DNA of 64,000 nt, from assembly GCA_020747065.1 (NCBI GenBank), contig JAGMVK010000025.1:673631-737630 (forward strand). Reading direction: 5' to 3'. Numbering within the stretch: position 1 is the stretch's first letter; every line of letters begins with the position of its first letter. The DNA comes from Cadophora sp. MPI-SDFR-AT-0126. Taxonomy: Eukaryota > Ascomycota > Leotiomycetes > Helotiales > Ploettnerulaceae. Of this stretch, positions 22,847-32,589 are shown piece after piece. The notes under the pieces were generated by a model. That model saw nothing but the letters and a program-made list of their open reading frames with translations. It did no database searches and was not told where the DNA came from. A program made the position numbers and the translations under genes.

Positions 22847-24633
22847 ATGCCACAAATCAACATTCTTCTGATCGCGTTTACAGTGCTGATTGGCAGCATC
22901 ACATATTTCGTCAAACGCACACGAAAGATCACCGGCAATCACCCCGATCACGGCAGTCGAGTGCAAGCAAATGCCCCACAGACGGCAAAATCCTCCCGTG
23001 ACATTGTCGAGACAATGGAGCGATTGGAAAAGAATTGTGTCAAATTATACGGCTCCCAATCAGGTACGGCGGAAGACTTTGCATCGCGTCTAGTAAAAGA
23101 AGGAATTACACGGTTCAATCTCAAGGCAATGGTCGCCAACCTCGAAGAGTTCGACTACCATAATCTCAACCAATTCCCCAACACCAAGGTGGTCATCTTT
23201 GTCCTTGCCACCTATGGAGAGGGTGAGCCGACGGACAATGCGGTCAATTTCTACCAGTTCATCGCTGGCGATAAGTTAACGTGTCGTTTGGCCAGGGAGA
23301 TTCCGCCGAGCACAAGCCTTTGTCAAATCTCAATTTCATTGCCTTTGGCTTGGGCAATAATACCTATGAACATTTCAATTCAGTGGTCCGCAACGTCAAT
23401 AAAAGTCTAGAAAAGCTTGGCGCTAAGAGAATTGGCAAAGTTGGTGAAGGCGATGATGGCGCTGGTACAACGGAAGAAGATTTCTTGGCATGGAAGGAGC
23501 TTATATGGCAAGCCTTATCCGAAACCATGGGTCTGGAAGAGCGCGAGGATGAGGTTTATGGACCGATATTTGCTGTCACGGAGCGTGAGGATCTGGATCA
23601 TGTGAATGAGCAAGTCTATCTTTGGGAACTAAACAAGATGCATCTCGAAGGGAGCCAGTGCGGCCCACACAATACCACCAACCCATTCATTGCGCCCATT
23701 GTTGAGGCAAAAGAGTTATTCAATGCAAAAGACCGTCATTGCCTACACATGGAGATCGATGTAGGTGGCTCGAGCATTAATTATAGTACCGGGGATCATG
23801 TTGCTATCTGGCCGATGAACTCTGGGAAGGAAGTTGACCGCTTTCTCAAGATTAATGGGCTCTTAAACAAGCGAAACACAGTTCTTGCTGTCAGCGGCGT
23901 CGATCCTGCCACGAAGATCCCGTTCCCAACGCCTACTACTTACGACGCTATTGCTCGCTATTACATGGAGATCTGTGCGCCTATCTCGCGTCAATTTGTA
24001 GCCGCTCTTGCACAGTTTGCTCCCACAGACGAAGTGAAGGCTGAAATGACCAAGCTTGGCAGCGACAAGGACTATTTCATCAGCAAAGTCAACCATATTA
24101 AGCCCAACATTGCGCAACTGTTGGAAACCCTTGCCGATGGTCAGTCATTCAAGATACCCTTCTCTCTCTGTATCGAAGGTCTGTCCAAAATTCAGCCACG
24201 CTATTACTCTATCTCATCATCATCGCTGGTACAGCCACAGAAAATCTCGATTACTGCAGTGGTTGACTCTGTCCACCCCATTAAAGGTGTTACGACTAAT
24301 TACCTGCTGGCCCTGATGCAGGAGCAGCACGGTGATTCGAACTTAGATCGGGGCGCTTTGAATTACACTTTGGAGGGCCCGCGCAACAAATACCATGGCA
24401 TCCATATTCCGGTGCATGTTCGTCACTCAAATTTCAAACTTCCTTCGGATCCTTCGAGCTCTATTATTATGGCCCGTCCAGGTACTGGGGTTGCTCCATT
24501 TCGCGCATTTGTGCAGGAGCGCATACAGCAGGCGAAAAGCGGTGCAAATATTGGAACGGCGTTGCTCTTCTTTGGTTGTCGAAGCCGAGATGAGGACTTC
24601 CTATACATGGAAGAATGGGAGGTGAGTTTTTAG
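22847..24633 (+). pseudogene. NADPH-cytochrome P450 reductase, frameshifted and 3'-truncated
   Basis: Clear relative of CPR, the ER flavoprotein that feeds electrons to P450s. The ATG at 22847 gives an N-terminal membrane anchor (INILLIAFTVLIGSITYFV). The FMN domain is visible as LYGSQSGTAEDFASRL, LATYGEGEPTDNAVNFYQF and FGLGNNTYEHFN. Between the last two, near 23280, the frame shifts by one base, with no room for an intron. The FAD part has RYYSISSSS, and the NADPH-binding part has PGTGVAPFRAF and FFGCRSRDEDFLY. Coding similarity stops at EEWE, where a GTGAGT donor (24622) is followed by unrelated AT-rich sequence. The last exon, encoding the C-terminal NADPH/FAD-stacking region and its terminal aromatic residue, is absent. 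Either lesion should abolish function. It is probably a dispensable second CPR, since no P450 lies in the window. Confidence 0.8.
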
Positions 24634-24765
24634 CCCAATTCAATTTCACCGCACTAGTTGGCAATAACAACTGATTTATCAATAAAGCCCAAAATGGCAC
24701 TACATCATATTTGGAATTTTCGATACCTATATAAACTAGAAACTAGAATTCTCTCGAGTTCTAAA

Positions 24766-25177
24766 CCTGACATGCTCGCCACAAGGACCGCTTCGTAACC
24801 CCGCCGGCTTCTGCTGGTGCGTGTTGGACACATGCGCTTTCATTGTCGCGAGGCTCCTCGTGAGCCCTGCCCCACAGGTCATGCATTGCCAGCCGTTCAC
24901 GACCCGAAGGCCACGGATTGCCCCAGGACGTCAATATCTTCCGGGGCGGCAACCTGATATACTAAAGAGCCCTTAGAGACTCTTAGGCTGGGTGCTGCTG
25001 AAGGAAGTGACGGCGTTGGTGTTGGAGGTGTGGCGACGAGACGTCTGGTTGTAGACAAAGACCACAAATCGTACAGAGAAAAGAACCCCCGCTCCACTCC
25101 AACTCCAGGAGGTAAATCAAAGCCTTGCGGCGATATTCTTTCTTCTCCACCCCAGTGTTTATCCCAAGCTTCGTCAA
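24766..25177 (-). pseudogene. Relic of an OrsD/DUF3505-type zinc-finger gene
   Basis: Three pieces in successive frames on the minus strand look like one domain. The first, around 25095–25000, reads FLCTICGLCLQP followed by HLQHQRRHFLQQH, a Cys2-His2-like module. The second, around 24995–24910, reads SLVYQVAAPEDIDVLGQSV. The third, around 24905–24790, reads WQCMTCGAGLTRSLATMKAH and a further His (C-x2-C-x13-H-x4-H). This order (finger, linker with APED, second finger) is known from fungal proteins carrying the DUF3505 zinc-finger region, such as those named OrsD-like. Frame changes and a stop between the pieces, and the absence of the rest of the gene, make it a fragment. It lies directly behind the truncated CPR, so a rearrangement may have joined the two. 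Confidence 0.5.
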
Positions 25178-25396
25178 CCTCGGGGCTTGGAGGTGCTCGC
25201 CAAGTAGTTGGACCCCCGTCGATATGTTAGGCGAAGCTCATTTTCTTGTTATCGGGAACAACATGACATCCAGGAGAGGAGCTTTGGTATAAATTAGCAT
25301 GGTTTGAAATTCGGGAATAGCATGATACTTACAATAAGCTGAGGTTTTCCTCATGTCCGCGTTCCGATGTGCTTTCTCGTCCCGCAGAAACCCAGG

Positions 25397-26548
25397 TCAC
25401 GGTTCTCTTTGCCAAATCAGGACTGGTTTGATCGTGGAACCATCTTCCATGGCTTTCACAGCTGTAAGGACATCTTTGGCATCATAAAACTGTATGAGTT
25501 TTTGAAAGGGAAAGCTTCCATCACGCCACCATTGTATCAATTGTGGCACTAACTCTGCTGCTGAAGCGCCGCCCATGCAGCTGGGCTCTATGACTTTCTG
25601 GAAATTGACGATGTCAAATATGGGTATTGTGATTTCCGACCCTGGTCTTGGTAGACCAAGTTGAATATGCTTTCCCCTCTTGCCCAATGCTTGTATCGCG
25701 CTGGTAATGACTGTGGGTACTCCGGTCGTCTCGAAGCTGAAAGCGATGCGTGCACCCTCCACGATATCTAAAATTCGTTCAGCTAATGAAGCTGACTCAA
25801 GGTTGCTGGTATCCAGTATATCGGAGGCTCCCAGCTCTTTCGCCAGCTCCAATCTCGAAAGAACACGATCCACTGCGATGATCCGTTTGCAACCTAGGTT
25901 TTTTGCAGCCATGATGGCGCCAAAGCCAACTGCACCAACTCCTGTGACCAACACAATATCATCGCTACTCGGTTTTGCTGAATGTAGTACGGCACCTGCG
26001 CCAGTCAAAAGCCCACATCCGAGCGGCGACAGTAGTTTCAACTCTTCGGGCGCTGTCACCATGTTTTTGACATTGATTATGGAGGCTTCGTCGGCGATAC
26101 TGATGGAAGAAAAGCTAGATTGCCCGAAAAACTTGCCAGCAACTCCCTCGCTGTCAGGTGTCTGGAATACGCTGGTGTCGCCTGTAACGTTTCGATTGAA
26201 GTCCAAGCAGTAGCTTTCTTGGCCGGTTCTGCATAGTTTGCACGACTGACAGAAGGTATACGACAGAACGACAGGGTCTCCTGCTTTAGCGACTGACACA
26301 GCAGAGCCGACTTCCTCCACGTAGCCGGCGCCTTCGTGACCCATGACCATGGGATAGGTGATGCCAAGCGTGCCTGGTGGCAGCGACGACATGAAGAGAT
26401 CCGTATGGCAGATTCCTGTTGACACCATTCGAATTTTCAACTCGTTTTCGCGCAGCGTTCTTGCAAACTTCAATGACCCAAACCTCCAGCTTGGATGTCC
26501 CGACTCAGACGGAGCCAGGGCAATGACTGCTGGAACCTCTATAGTCAT
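25397..26548 (-). CDS. Zinc-dependent medium-chain alcohol dehydrogenase
   Basis: Intronless, 383 residues, full length for the MDR family. It interconverts a primary or secondary (possibly aryl or alicyclic) alcohol and the carbonyl compound with NAD(P). Catalytic zinc ligands are present in GICHTD, GHEGAG and the Cys of PLGCGLLTGAGAV. The four structural-zinc cysteines are in CQSCKLCRTGQESYC. The Rossmann motif is VTGVGAVGFGAI, with Asp at the end of the second strand (IIAVDR), which favours NAD over NADP. The overall pattern is like aryl-alcohol or benzyl-alcohol dehydrogenases. It is transcribed away from the nitronate monooxygenase gene, with 622 bases between the two starts that contain a GGGGGT tract. 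I place it as the first enzyme of the putative catabolic cluster. Confidence 0.88.
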   Translation of the reverse strand: MTIEVPAVIALAPSESGHPSWRFGSLKFARTLRENELKIRMVSTGICHTDLFMSSLPPGTLGITYPMVMGHEGAGYVEEVGSAVSVAKAGDPVVLSYTFCQSCKLCRTGQESYCLDFNRNVTGDTSVFQTPDSEGVAGKFFGQSSFSSISIADEASIINVKNMVTAPEELKLLSPLGCGLLTGAGAVLHSAKPSSDDIVLVTGVGAVGFGAIMAAKNLGCKRIIAVDRVLSRLELAKELGASDILDTSNLESASLAERILDIVEGARIAFSFETTGVPTVITSAIQALGKRGKHIQLGLPRPGSEITIPIFDIVNFQKVIEPSCMGGASAAELVPQLIQWWRDGSFPFQKLIQFYDAKDVLTAVKAMEDGSTIKPVLIWQREP

Positions 26549-26770
26549 AGTCGAGTCAAATGTCGTTCAAGCCTTGAATCGTTCGAGTGCTTTTCGCATC
26601 AGCGTCCACAAAGAAAAGTATGATCGTTGCACAAGGGGCAATTAAGTAAGCAGCTCTACTGAAAATCCTTGTCAGAGGCTACTTTATATAGCATAGTTTT
26701 GAGATCCTAGGCCCAAACTGTCTTTATGCGTTTCTTGTAAAGGCAAATTTCCAAAGGCAGCCGGATTGAG

Positions 26771-26800
26771 GAGGAGGTGGGGGTGGGGGTGGGGGTGGGG
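26771..26800 (+). promoter_or_regulatory. GGGGGT-repeat tract in the shared ADH/NMO promoter
   Basis: A purine-rich tract made of GAGGAGG followed by four GTGGGG(G) units, about 225 bases from the ADH start and 370 from the nitronate monooxygenase start. Equivalent tracts lie in the other divergent promoters of this region. It could bind a C2H2 regulator or form a G-quadruplex; neither is shown. Confidence 0.45.
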
Positions 26801-27170
26801 TTTGGAGGTCGATGGGCTGGCGGGTTCAAAATATGTCCGCAATTTTGTTCACAACCACTGGATCCTCTTTATAACCATGAGTTGTCATCTATTTTGCCTT
26901 TCCATGCAACCTCGGCCAAATATTTGCTCATCGATCTCGCGAGTGGCTTGAAACGCATGATACTATTCCGTGCTAGGCCTCGGATAGTCCCGGAGCGAGC
27001 ACGACTGCATTACAATAACTGTAAGCTTCTGTTCCCCCGATGTAAACTATGCTCTCTCTTCTTCACATTGCATTTACGCTACATTTTTCCCCTCTCGATT
27101 TCGGACGCAGTTTTCCTTGATCATATCTGTCCCTTTTCCACCCATCAAAGTTCTCAAACAGTCGTCCATC

Positions 27171-28268
27171 ATGAGCTTCAATACGGAACTCACCCGCCGA
27201 TTGGGCATTGAAAGTATGATCTCGGGGCAATACTAAATTGTATTTTTATTTGATACTGACTATTTGTAGTGCCTGTTGTTCAAGGCGGTATGATGTGGAT
27301 TGGTTACGCAGAGTTGGTTTCGGCGATATCAAATGCTGGCGCCTTAGGAATAGTAAGTCGGGCCAACTGTCAACGACTTGAAGGATACTGACTACACACA
27401 GCTCACTGCCCTGACACAACCTACACCCGAAGACTTGCGGAAGGAGATTCGGAAGACAAGAGGATTGACCAAGAAACCCTTTGGCGTCAACATTACCCTC
27501 CTTCCTGCCATGGGCGCCCCGCCTTATAAAGAGTACGCACAAGTTTGTATCGATGAAGGTATCAAGGTTGTCGAGACTGCCGGTGATTCTCCTGGACCTA
27601 TCATCAAGCAATTGAAAGCCGCCGGGATCACGATCATTCATAAATGCACTACAATACGACACGCAGCATCCGCAGCCAAGTTACTTGTTGACTTTATCTC
27701 AATTGATGGCTTCGAATGCGCAGGTCATGTTGGCGAGTCTGATATTACCAACCTTATTCTATTGACACGGGCGAGACAATCACTGGGGATACCATTCATT
27801 GCTTCTGGTGGCTTTGCGGATGGCCAAGGACTTGCAGCTGCACTGGCTTTAGGAGCTGAGGGTATCAACATGGGTACAAGATTCATGTGCACTATAGAGT
27901 CACCAATTCATGTCAACATCAAGCAGGCGATCGTTGACGCGTCGGAGCATGACACTGAGCTCGTAATGAGGAGGTGGACCAACACTTCGAGATTTTTCAA
28001 GAACCCAGTCAGTGCCCAGGCTCTCAAAGTCGAATTGACGAGCGAGACGGGCAACTTTGAGGAAATCGCGCCCTATGTCTCTGGCAAGCGTGGGCGACAA
28101 GTCTTCATCAATGGTGACAAGGACTTCGGTGTCTGGACTGCTGGCCAAGTTATAGGCTTGATTCACGACATCCCCACCTGCCAAGAGCTTTTGACAAGAA
28201 TTGAAAAGGAGGCCGTTGAAACGGTAGCGAAATACAAAACGCTTTTGCAACCTTCGAGTAAGCTATGA
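27171..28268 (+). CDS. Nitronate monooxygenase / 2-nitropropane dioxygenase-like FMN enzyme
   Basis: 330 residues in three exons: 27171–27213, 27270–27352 and 27402–28268 (introns of 56 and 49 bases). TIM-barrel FMN enzyme of the NMO family, which oxidises alkyl nitronates; some relatives act on other enolate-like substrates. Visible features are VVQGGMMWIGYAELVSA at the N-terminus, KKPFGVNITLL, and SIDGFECAGHVGESDI with the histidine used as catalytic base in class I enzymes. The phosphate-binding loop is FIASGGFADGQG, followed by GAEGINMGTRF. The length is typical. It is divergent to the alcohol dehydrogenase. A detoxifying role toward nitro compounds or a pathway-specific step are both possible. 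Confidence 0.87.
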
Positions 28269-29434
28269 CCAGGTAGCTTGTTGACGCCGGAGGTAGAATG
28301 AGAACGAGTGGACTGAAGGGGTGTTGGAGAAGTGGGAAGTGGTCCCAGATAAAGCATTTCAGATACCTGCCAAACTGAATTTATTATTTTCAACCAGCAC
28401 TAACACATGAGCTGAATCTCTTTTATCGTTCCGGAATGATAATACTTTGCATGTTTGATCGATATGTTTTGACTTTGAGATTTGAACATGCAAGATTGAG
28501 ACCCAGGGGCAGGCACAATACCTCCAATGGCAACTAGCGAGAAAGAAGCAACCGTCGATCGGCTGCTTGTACATTTATGCCACGGCTAGATTCTTTAAAG
28601 CTTTGCGTAAGCGGGACCCTTGGATACTCGGAAGAGTCATATATGTGTTCTATCAGCGATCTCTTTATATCTTCCTGTCTCTTTCTTACAACTAGTTCTT
28701 CACTCATCTATCCGCGTGTTGATTTAGCTCCTAAAGCATAAGACGGAGCATGGTGATGAGCTGGCTCCAAAAACGCAATCGTATCTGAGGATCAGTGGAG
28801 ATACCGCTAAAATTTTCTGCTTAGGTCTCAGCTCCTTCCCTCTGGCCCACATCTGGAATTAGATTGTTATATGACTCTAAACAACGATGTCCTTCTCGTT
28901 CACTACTAGACAGCGTTATCCCACATCATTTTTTGATCGCATCACTAGGTAACAAGTCAAGCAAAGGCGAAGGTGAGCGTAGATGCTGATCGAATACCGT
29001 ATATAATTCAAAATAATCAATGGTGTCAGAAGAAAGTTGAGGATCCTTTGGTGCTTACCGTCTCACCATTAACCGTGTTGGTTGTTGAGGGGTCCCAAGC
29101 AGGACATTGCATCGTTCCATGCACCCTCTCTTGGAGTCTATTCGATAAAACAGCGATAGACAAGAGGGGATTGGTCCTAAACTCCAATATTGCCACTCAC
29201 CGGGTTGAAGAGCTCCGAAAATATACCTTTATATGGAGTTTTCTGCAAGAGAAATGGTGTGTGACAGGCATAGAGATGACCTTCCGAGTTATAAAGTAAA
29301 TATCTTTCTATTACTTTACTTGTGTTATCGAAGGCTTTACCTTTATCATAGGAAACCCTCTCCCTGTGTTTCTCTGTTCTATATATTCAAGTTTTCAAAC
29401 ACTTGACTTGGGTGCACATATATCAACCATTTAA
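28269..29434. other. Intergenic region between convergent genes
   Basis: About 1.2 kb between the 3' ends of the nitronate monooxygenase and enoyl-CoA hydratase genes. A 108-codon plus-strand frame at 28973–29299 shows no domain and begins in AT-rich sequence, so I do not call it. No repeat stands out. Confidence 0.45.
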
Positions 29435-30454
29435 TTACAGTTTTCCAGCCTTCCACAGAGGTTTGCGCTTCTCCTTGAACGCAGCCAACCCCTCCTTCGC
29501 GTTTTCACCCTCCAATAAGTCGCGTAAGAATCGCTCGTCAATCAAAGTGTTCCCACGCTCGACACTTCCCGTCTCCCAGGCCTGGCGTAGTGCAGCGCGT
29601 GTCACAGTAATGGCGTCGGGACTGAGATTTGCCACCTTCGATGCTAACGTCACGGCCTCTTGGACTACTGTCTCTGGAGTCGATGAGATCTTGTTGATAA
29701 GATTGTATTTAAGTGCCTCGCTGGCGGATAGGGTGCGGCCAGTCAGGCTGATCTCAGATGCTAGTGGCATGCCAACGTTTCGCACCAGGCGTGGAAGACT
29801 GCCACCGCCAGCGTATATTCCACGCAAGGCTTCAGGGAGTCCAAACGTCGCGGTGGGTGAGGCTACGGTCATGTCACTATTGAGCGGCGCAGTTAGTAGG
29901 TAGTCTGTGAGTGTTGAATGAGGAAAAGGAAGTTCAAGCCAGTCTTGTTTTGCACGGAGCCTGGTCTTAACTCGGTGGATTGGCATCCTTCCAGGAAGGA
30001 AGAATGGAGAGGTTCCTTTCAAAAGTTGAAAAATCGAAATGGCCTACCAATTTAACACAGTTTCAAATCCGCCACCCAAGGCCAAGCCATTAACGGCCGC
30101 AATGACAGGCTTCTTGCCGACCCTCCTGCTAACACCCGCAAAGCCAGTACTAGCGAGCGTGGCGAGGTGAGGTTGTGCCTCCAGCACCTTCGGATCGCGT
30201 TCACGCAACTCGATCAGATCCTGTCCAGCACTGAAAGCCTTAGTTCCAGCACCAGTAATAATGGCCACGCGCAGCGTCGGCTCGCGATCAAACCAATCGA
30301 AGACACTGTGCAGATACCATGAGACTGGGTAAGGAACCGAGTTCATCTGTTTGGGCCGGTTTATCGTCACCAGGAGGATGTTTGGTGTAGGCACGGATAG
30401 TTGCACGGATGGGTTCGGTGGTGGAGGAGCGATTTCTGTTTCCAGGTTCGACAT
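29435..30454 (-). CDS. Enoyl-CoA hydratase/isomerase family protein
   Basis: Crotonase-fold enzyme of 282 residues. Exon 1 is 30454–30048 and exon 2 is 29876–29435; the 171-base intron is long for this window. The oxyanion-hole segments are AFSAGQDLIELRERD and NGLALGGGFETVLNCDM, the second spanning the splice junction. GLPEALRGIYAGGGSLPRLV carries the catalytic-helix region, with Glu in the position used by hydratases. It probably hydrates or isomerises an unsaturated acyl-CoA; whether this is general beta-oxidation or a ring-cleavage step is open. No C-terminal SKL-type signal is present (it ends KAGKL), so a peroxisomal location is not supported. It is divergent to the tautomerase gene. Confidence 0.87.
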
Positions 30455-30653
30455 CTTTGTGGTGAGAGTACAATAGGGCGAGGGTGAGTAGGTAGTGAAA
30501 CTCTGAGTATTACTTCGAAGTATCTCAGGCTGTTAGGAGAGTCAAGAAAGAAAACGGAATTTTTATTTGGGTGGGCGGCTCACTCGGCTCTGAAACAATA
30601 CACTAGAAATTCCCAAAGTATAGAGCATGAGTGTGGAGTGTGGAGTGTATAGT

Positions 30654-30699
30654 GTGGGGGTGGGGGAGGGGGAGAGGGAGAGAGGGGGAGGCGGCGGGG
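30654..30699 (+). promoter_or_regulatory. G-rich tract in the shared ECH/tautomerase promoter
   Basis: GTGGGGGTGGGGGAGGGGG followed by GA-rich and GGGG runs, about 200 bases from the enoyl-CoA hydratase start and 275 from the tautomerase start. Same strand and similar GGGGGTG units as the tract at 26771–26800. Confidence 0.45.
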
Positions 30700-30973
30700 A
30701 ACGGCTCGGCCAGATTGTTTAGTCTAGCGACGACTGTACAATTCATGTATCTTCAATCTCTGGATAGAATAATATATCTCGGAACTAATTAAATAGTTAC
30801 TAATTGTAGAAAGAGGAGCACAAGCGCCTGGTCCTCTCACAGAGCTATAAAGATATCAGAGTTTCTTCCCCTTCAGCAATTCTTTTCATTACAACCAACT
30901 CCTTCTCATTGCAACAAGGATCTCATCATCATCATTACAATCAATTAAGGCCTCATCTCTATTACTAGTCAAA

Positions 30974-31741
30974 ATGCCACTCGTCCGAATTCACCATCCC
31001 GTCCCACGTACCTTCACCGACAGGAAGGAGCGGAAGGCGTTTGCCGATGATGTATGTACTTCTACGATTATCTTATTCTTTGTCTTTTCACCCTTACTGG
31101 TTAACAAGGGAGAGCGGCATATCTCGTTTACGCTCCTCCATCCCCTTCTTGAGGATGAAACTTGCAACTATACTCAATTTAACGGATCTAACGGCATCCT
31201 GTGAGACAGATCGTCAACATGTATACTGCCTACGGCATACCTGCTTTCTACGTCGTCGTTCTGTTCATCCCAATCCCAGATGACCATGTTTACGTTGGTG
31301 GTCGAAGCGACGAGCGGGCTAATGCCGATCCCAACGAGTCACCAATGGTCAGAATCGTCTTCGACCACATTGCGCGCACCATCGAGAGTCCGGAGATGGC
31401 ACTGAAGTTTTTCGAAGGGGTGCGTTCTACATCCAAATTCTATATCTAACACGTGGTCTAGACCATTACTCTCGATTAGCTTGATTTACTGTTTGAATAG
31501 GGTTTGTGCTAACTCATATTAAAAGGTCGACGTCATCTTCAAGAAACACATTTTGGATAAGGGACATGAAGTCGAGTATCACCTGGTCGAGAGCCCCAGA
31601 GAATTCTGTAAAATGAATGGGATGTATCTACCTCCCAATGATTCGGAGGCAGAGGCAGTTTGGGCTAAGAATAATCGTCCGGGCCCCTTTGAGGGTATGG
31701 AGAAGCCGATGGCCTCCATCAAGCCGATGTATATCACATGA
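30974..31741 (+). CDS. Tautomerase-superfamily protein (cis-CaaD-like)
   Basis: 167 residues in three exons: 30974–31051, 31210–31419 and 31526–31741. The product starts Met-Pro-Leu-Val-Arg, so removal of Met exposes the catalytic N-terminal proline of the tautomerase superfamily. The rest (IVNMYTAYGIPAFYVVVLFI, then the charged DERANADPNESPMVRIV and FDHIARTIESPE) fits the fungal family related to cis-3-chloroacrylic acid dehalogenase. That family tautomerises 2-oxo/enol acids and can hydrate unsaturated acids. In this setting it could act on an unsaturated or oxo acid produced after ring cleavage, which is inference. Both introns have good GT and AG sites and keep the frame. Confidence 0.82.
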
Positions 31742-32589
31742 TCTAGTTTGGCAAGCTACCAATATATGTCAATGAGTTTTGTCAATCTGCACTTGATGTT
31801 AATCACTATTGTTGGATTCTGCCAGTGACTGCCTAAAGATACCGAATTGACTCCTTGAAAAGTATTGGTAGCTATTCATCTCCCTGGCTCAAACGACTCG
31901 GTTCACTTATGGTAAAGGTAGACCAACATGCACCCTGTTGTACTTTTCTCGTTGAGTGTCCACTCTGCTATTAATGGCAAGTTAGTTGGTTTTTGTCAAG
32001 AAAAGGTTTGAGCTCAAGTACATATCGTGATTTAAAGAAGGAAAAGTTGCAAGAGTTCATATGTCAAGCCGACCTTTGCGCTTAAGGTATTAACAAGCTG
32101 ATGTGTAATTTATATTAGTGTTGGAGCTCGAAACAAATTTACTGGCAAATTCTGACCAATAATATAGGCGCCATGAATGTGGTTTTGGTGAAGCTTACAG
32201 CCTGAATGCTCTAGACTAGATATGAAGGGGCAGTCTCAAGTTGTAATTGCAAGAAGTCTCTGCTTCATTCTCTAAGTGGGAACCATCCTTCTAAAAGGTT
32301 GTGGTGCTGACTAATGCTAACCGATGCTGGTTCCTCCTTCCCTTCCCCTTCGCACTAGATTTGTAAAACATTAAACTAATCAACTTCCTATTCTGCACTT
32401 ATACTTTGAATTAGTAACCCAAACTGGTACCAATCTAAAACAATTGAACTGTGAGAATTTCAATGTGACTATAGTAATCAAAGGTCTTCATTGAAACTTG
32501 GAAATCCCAAATTGATGTCATACTTATTGATACTGGAAGTCTATAGAGTCTAAAGAGATCCCGCAATCTAAACATCCACGTAGCCACGG
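31742..32589. other. Intergenic region between convergent genes
   Basis: About 850 AT-leaning bases between the 3' ends of the tautomerase and Baeyer-Villiger monooxygenase genes. No ORF, repeat or RNA gene was recognised. Confidence 0.45.

Noticed and set aside
22847..22980. P450 gene next to the reductase
   Set aside because: No cytochrome P450 signature (FxxGxxxCxG, ExxR) was seen anywhere in the window.
25680..26213. 177-codon ORF antisense to the alcohol dehydrogenase
   Set aside because: Shadow of a well-supported full-length ADH on the other strand; no motif of its own.
28973..29299. 108-codon ORF in the convergent intergenic region
   Set aside because: AT-rich setting, no domain, no promoter or splice context that would support it.
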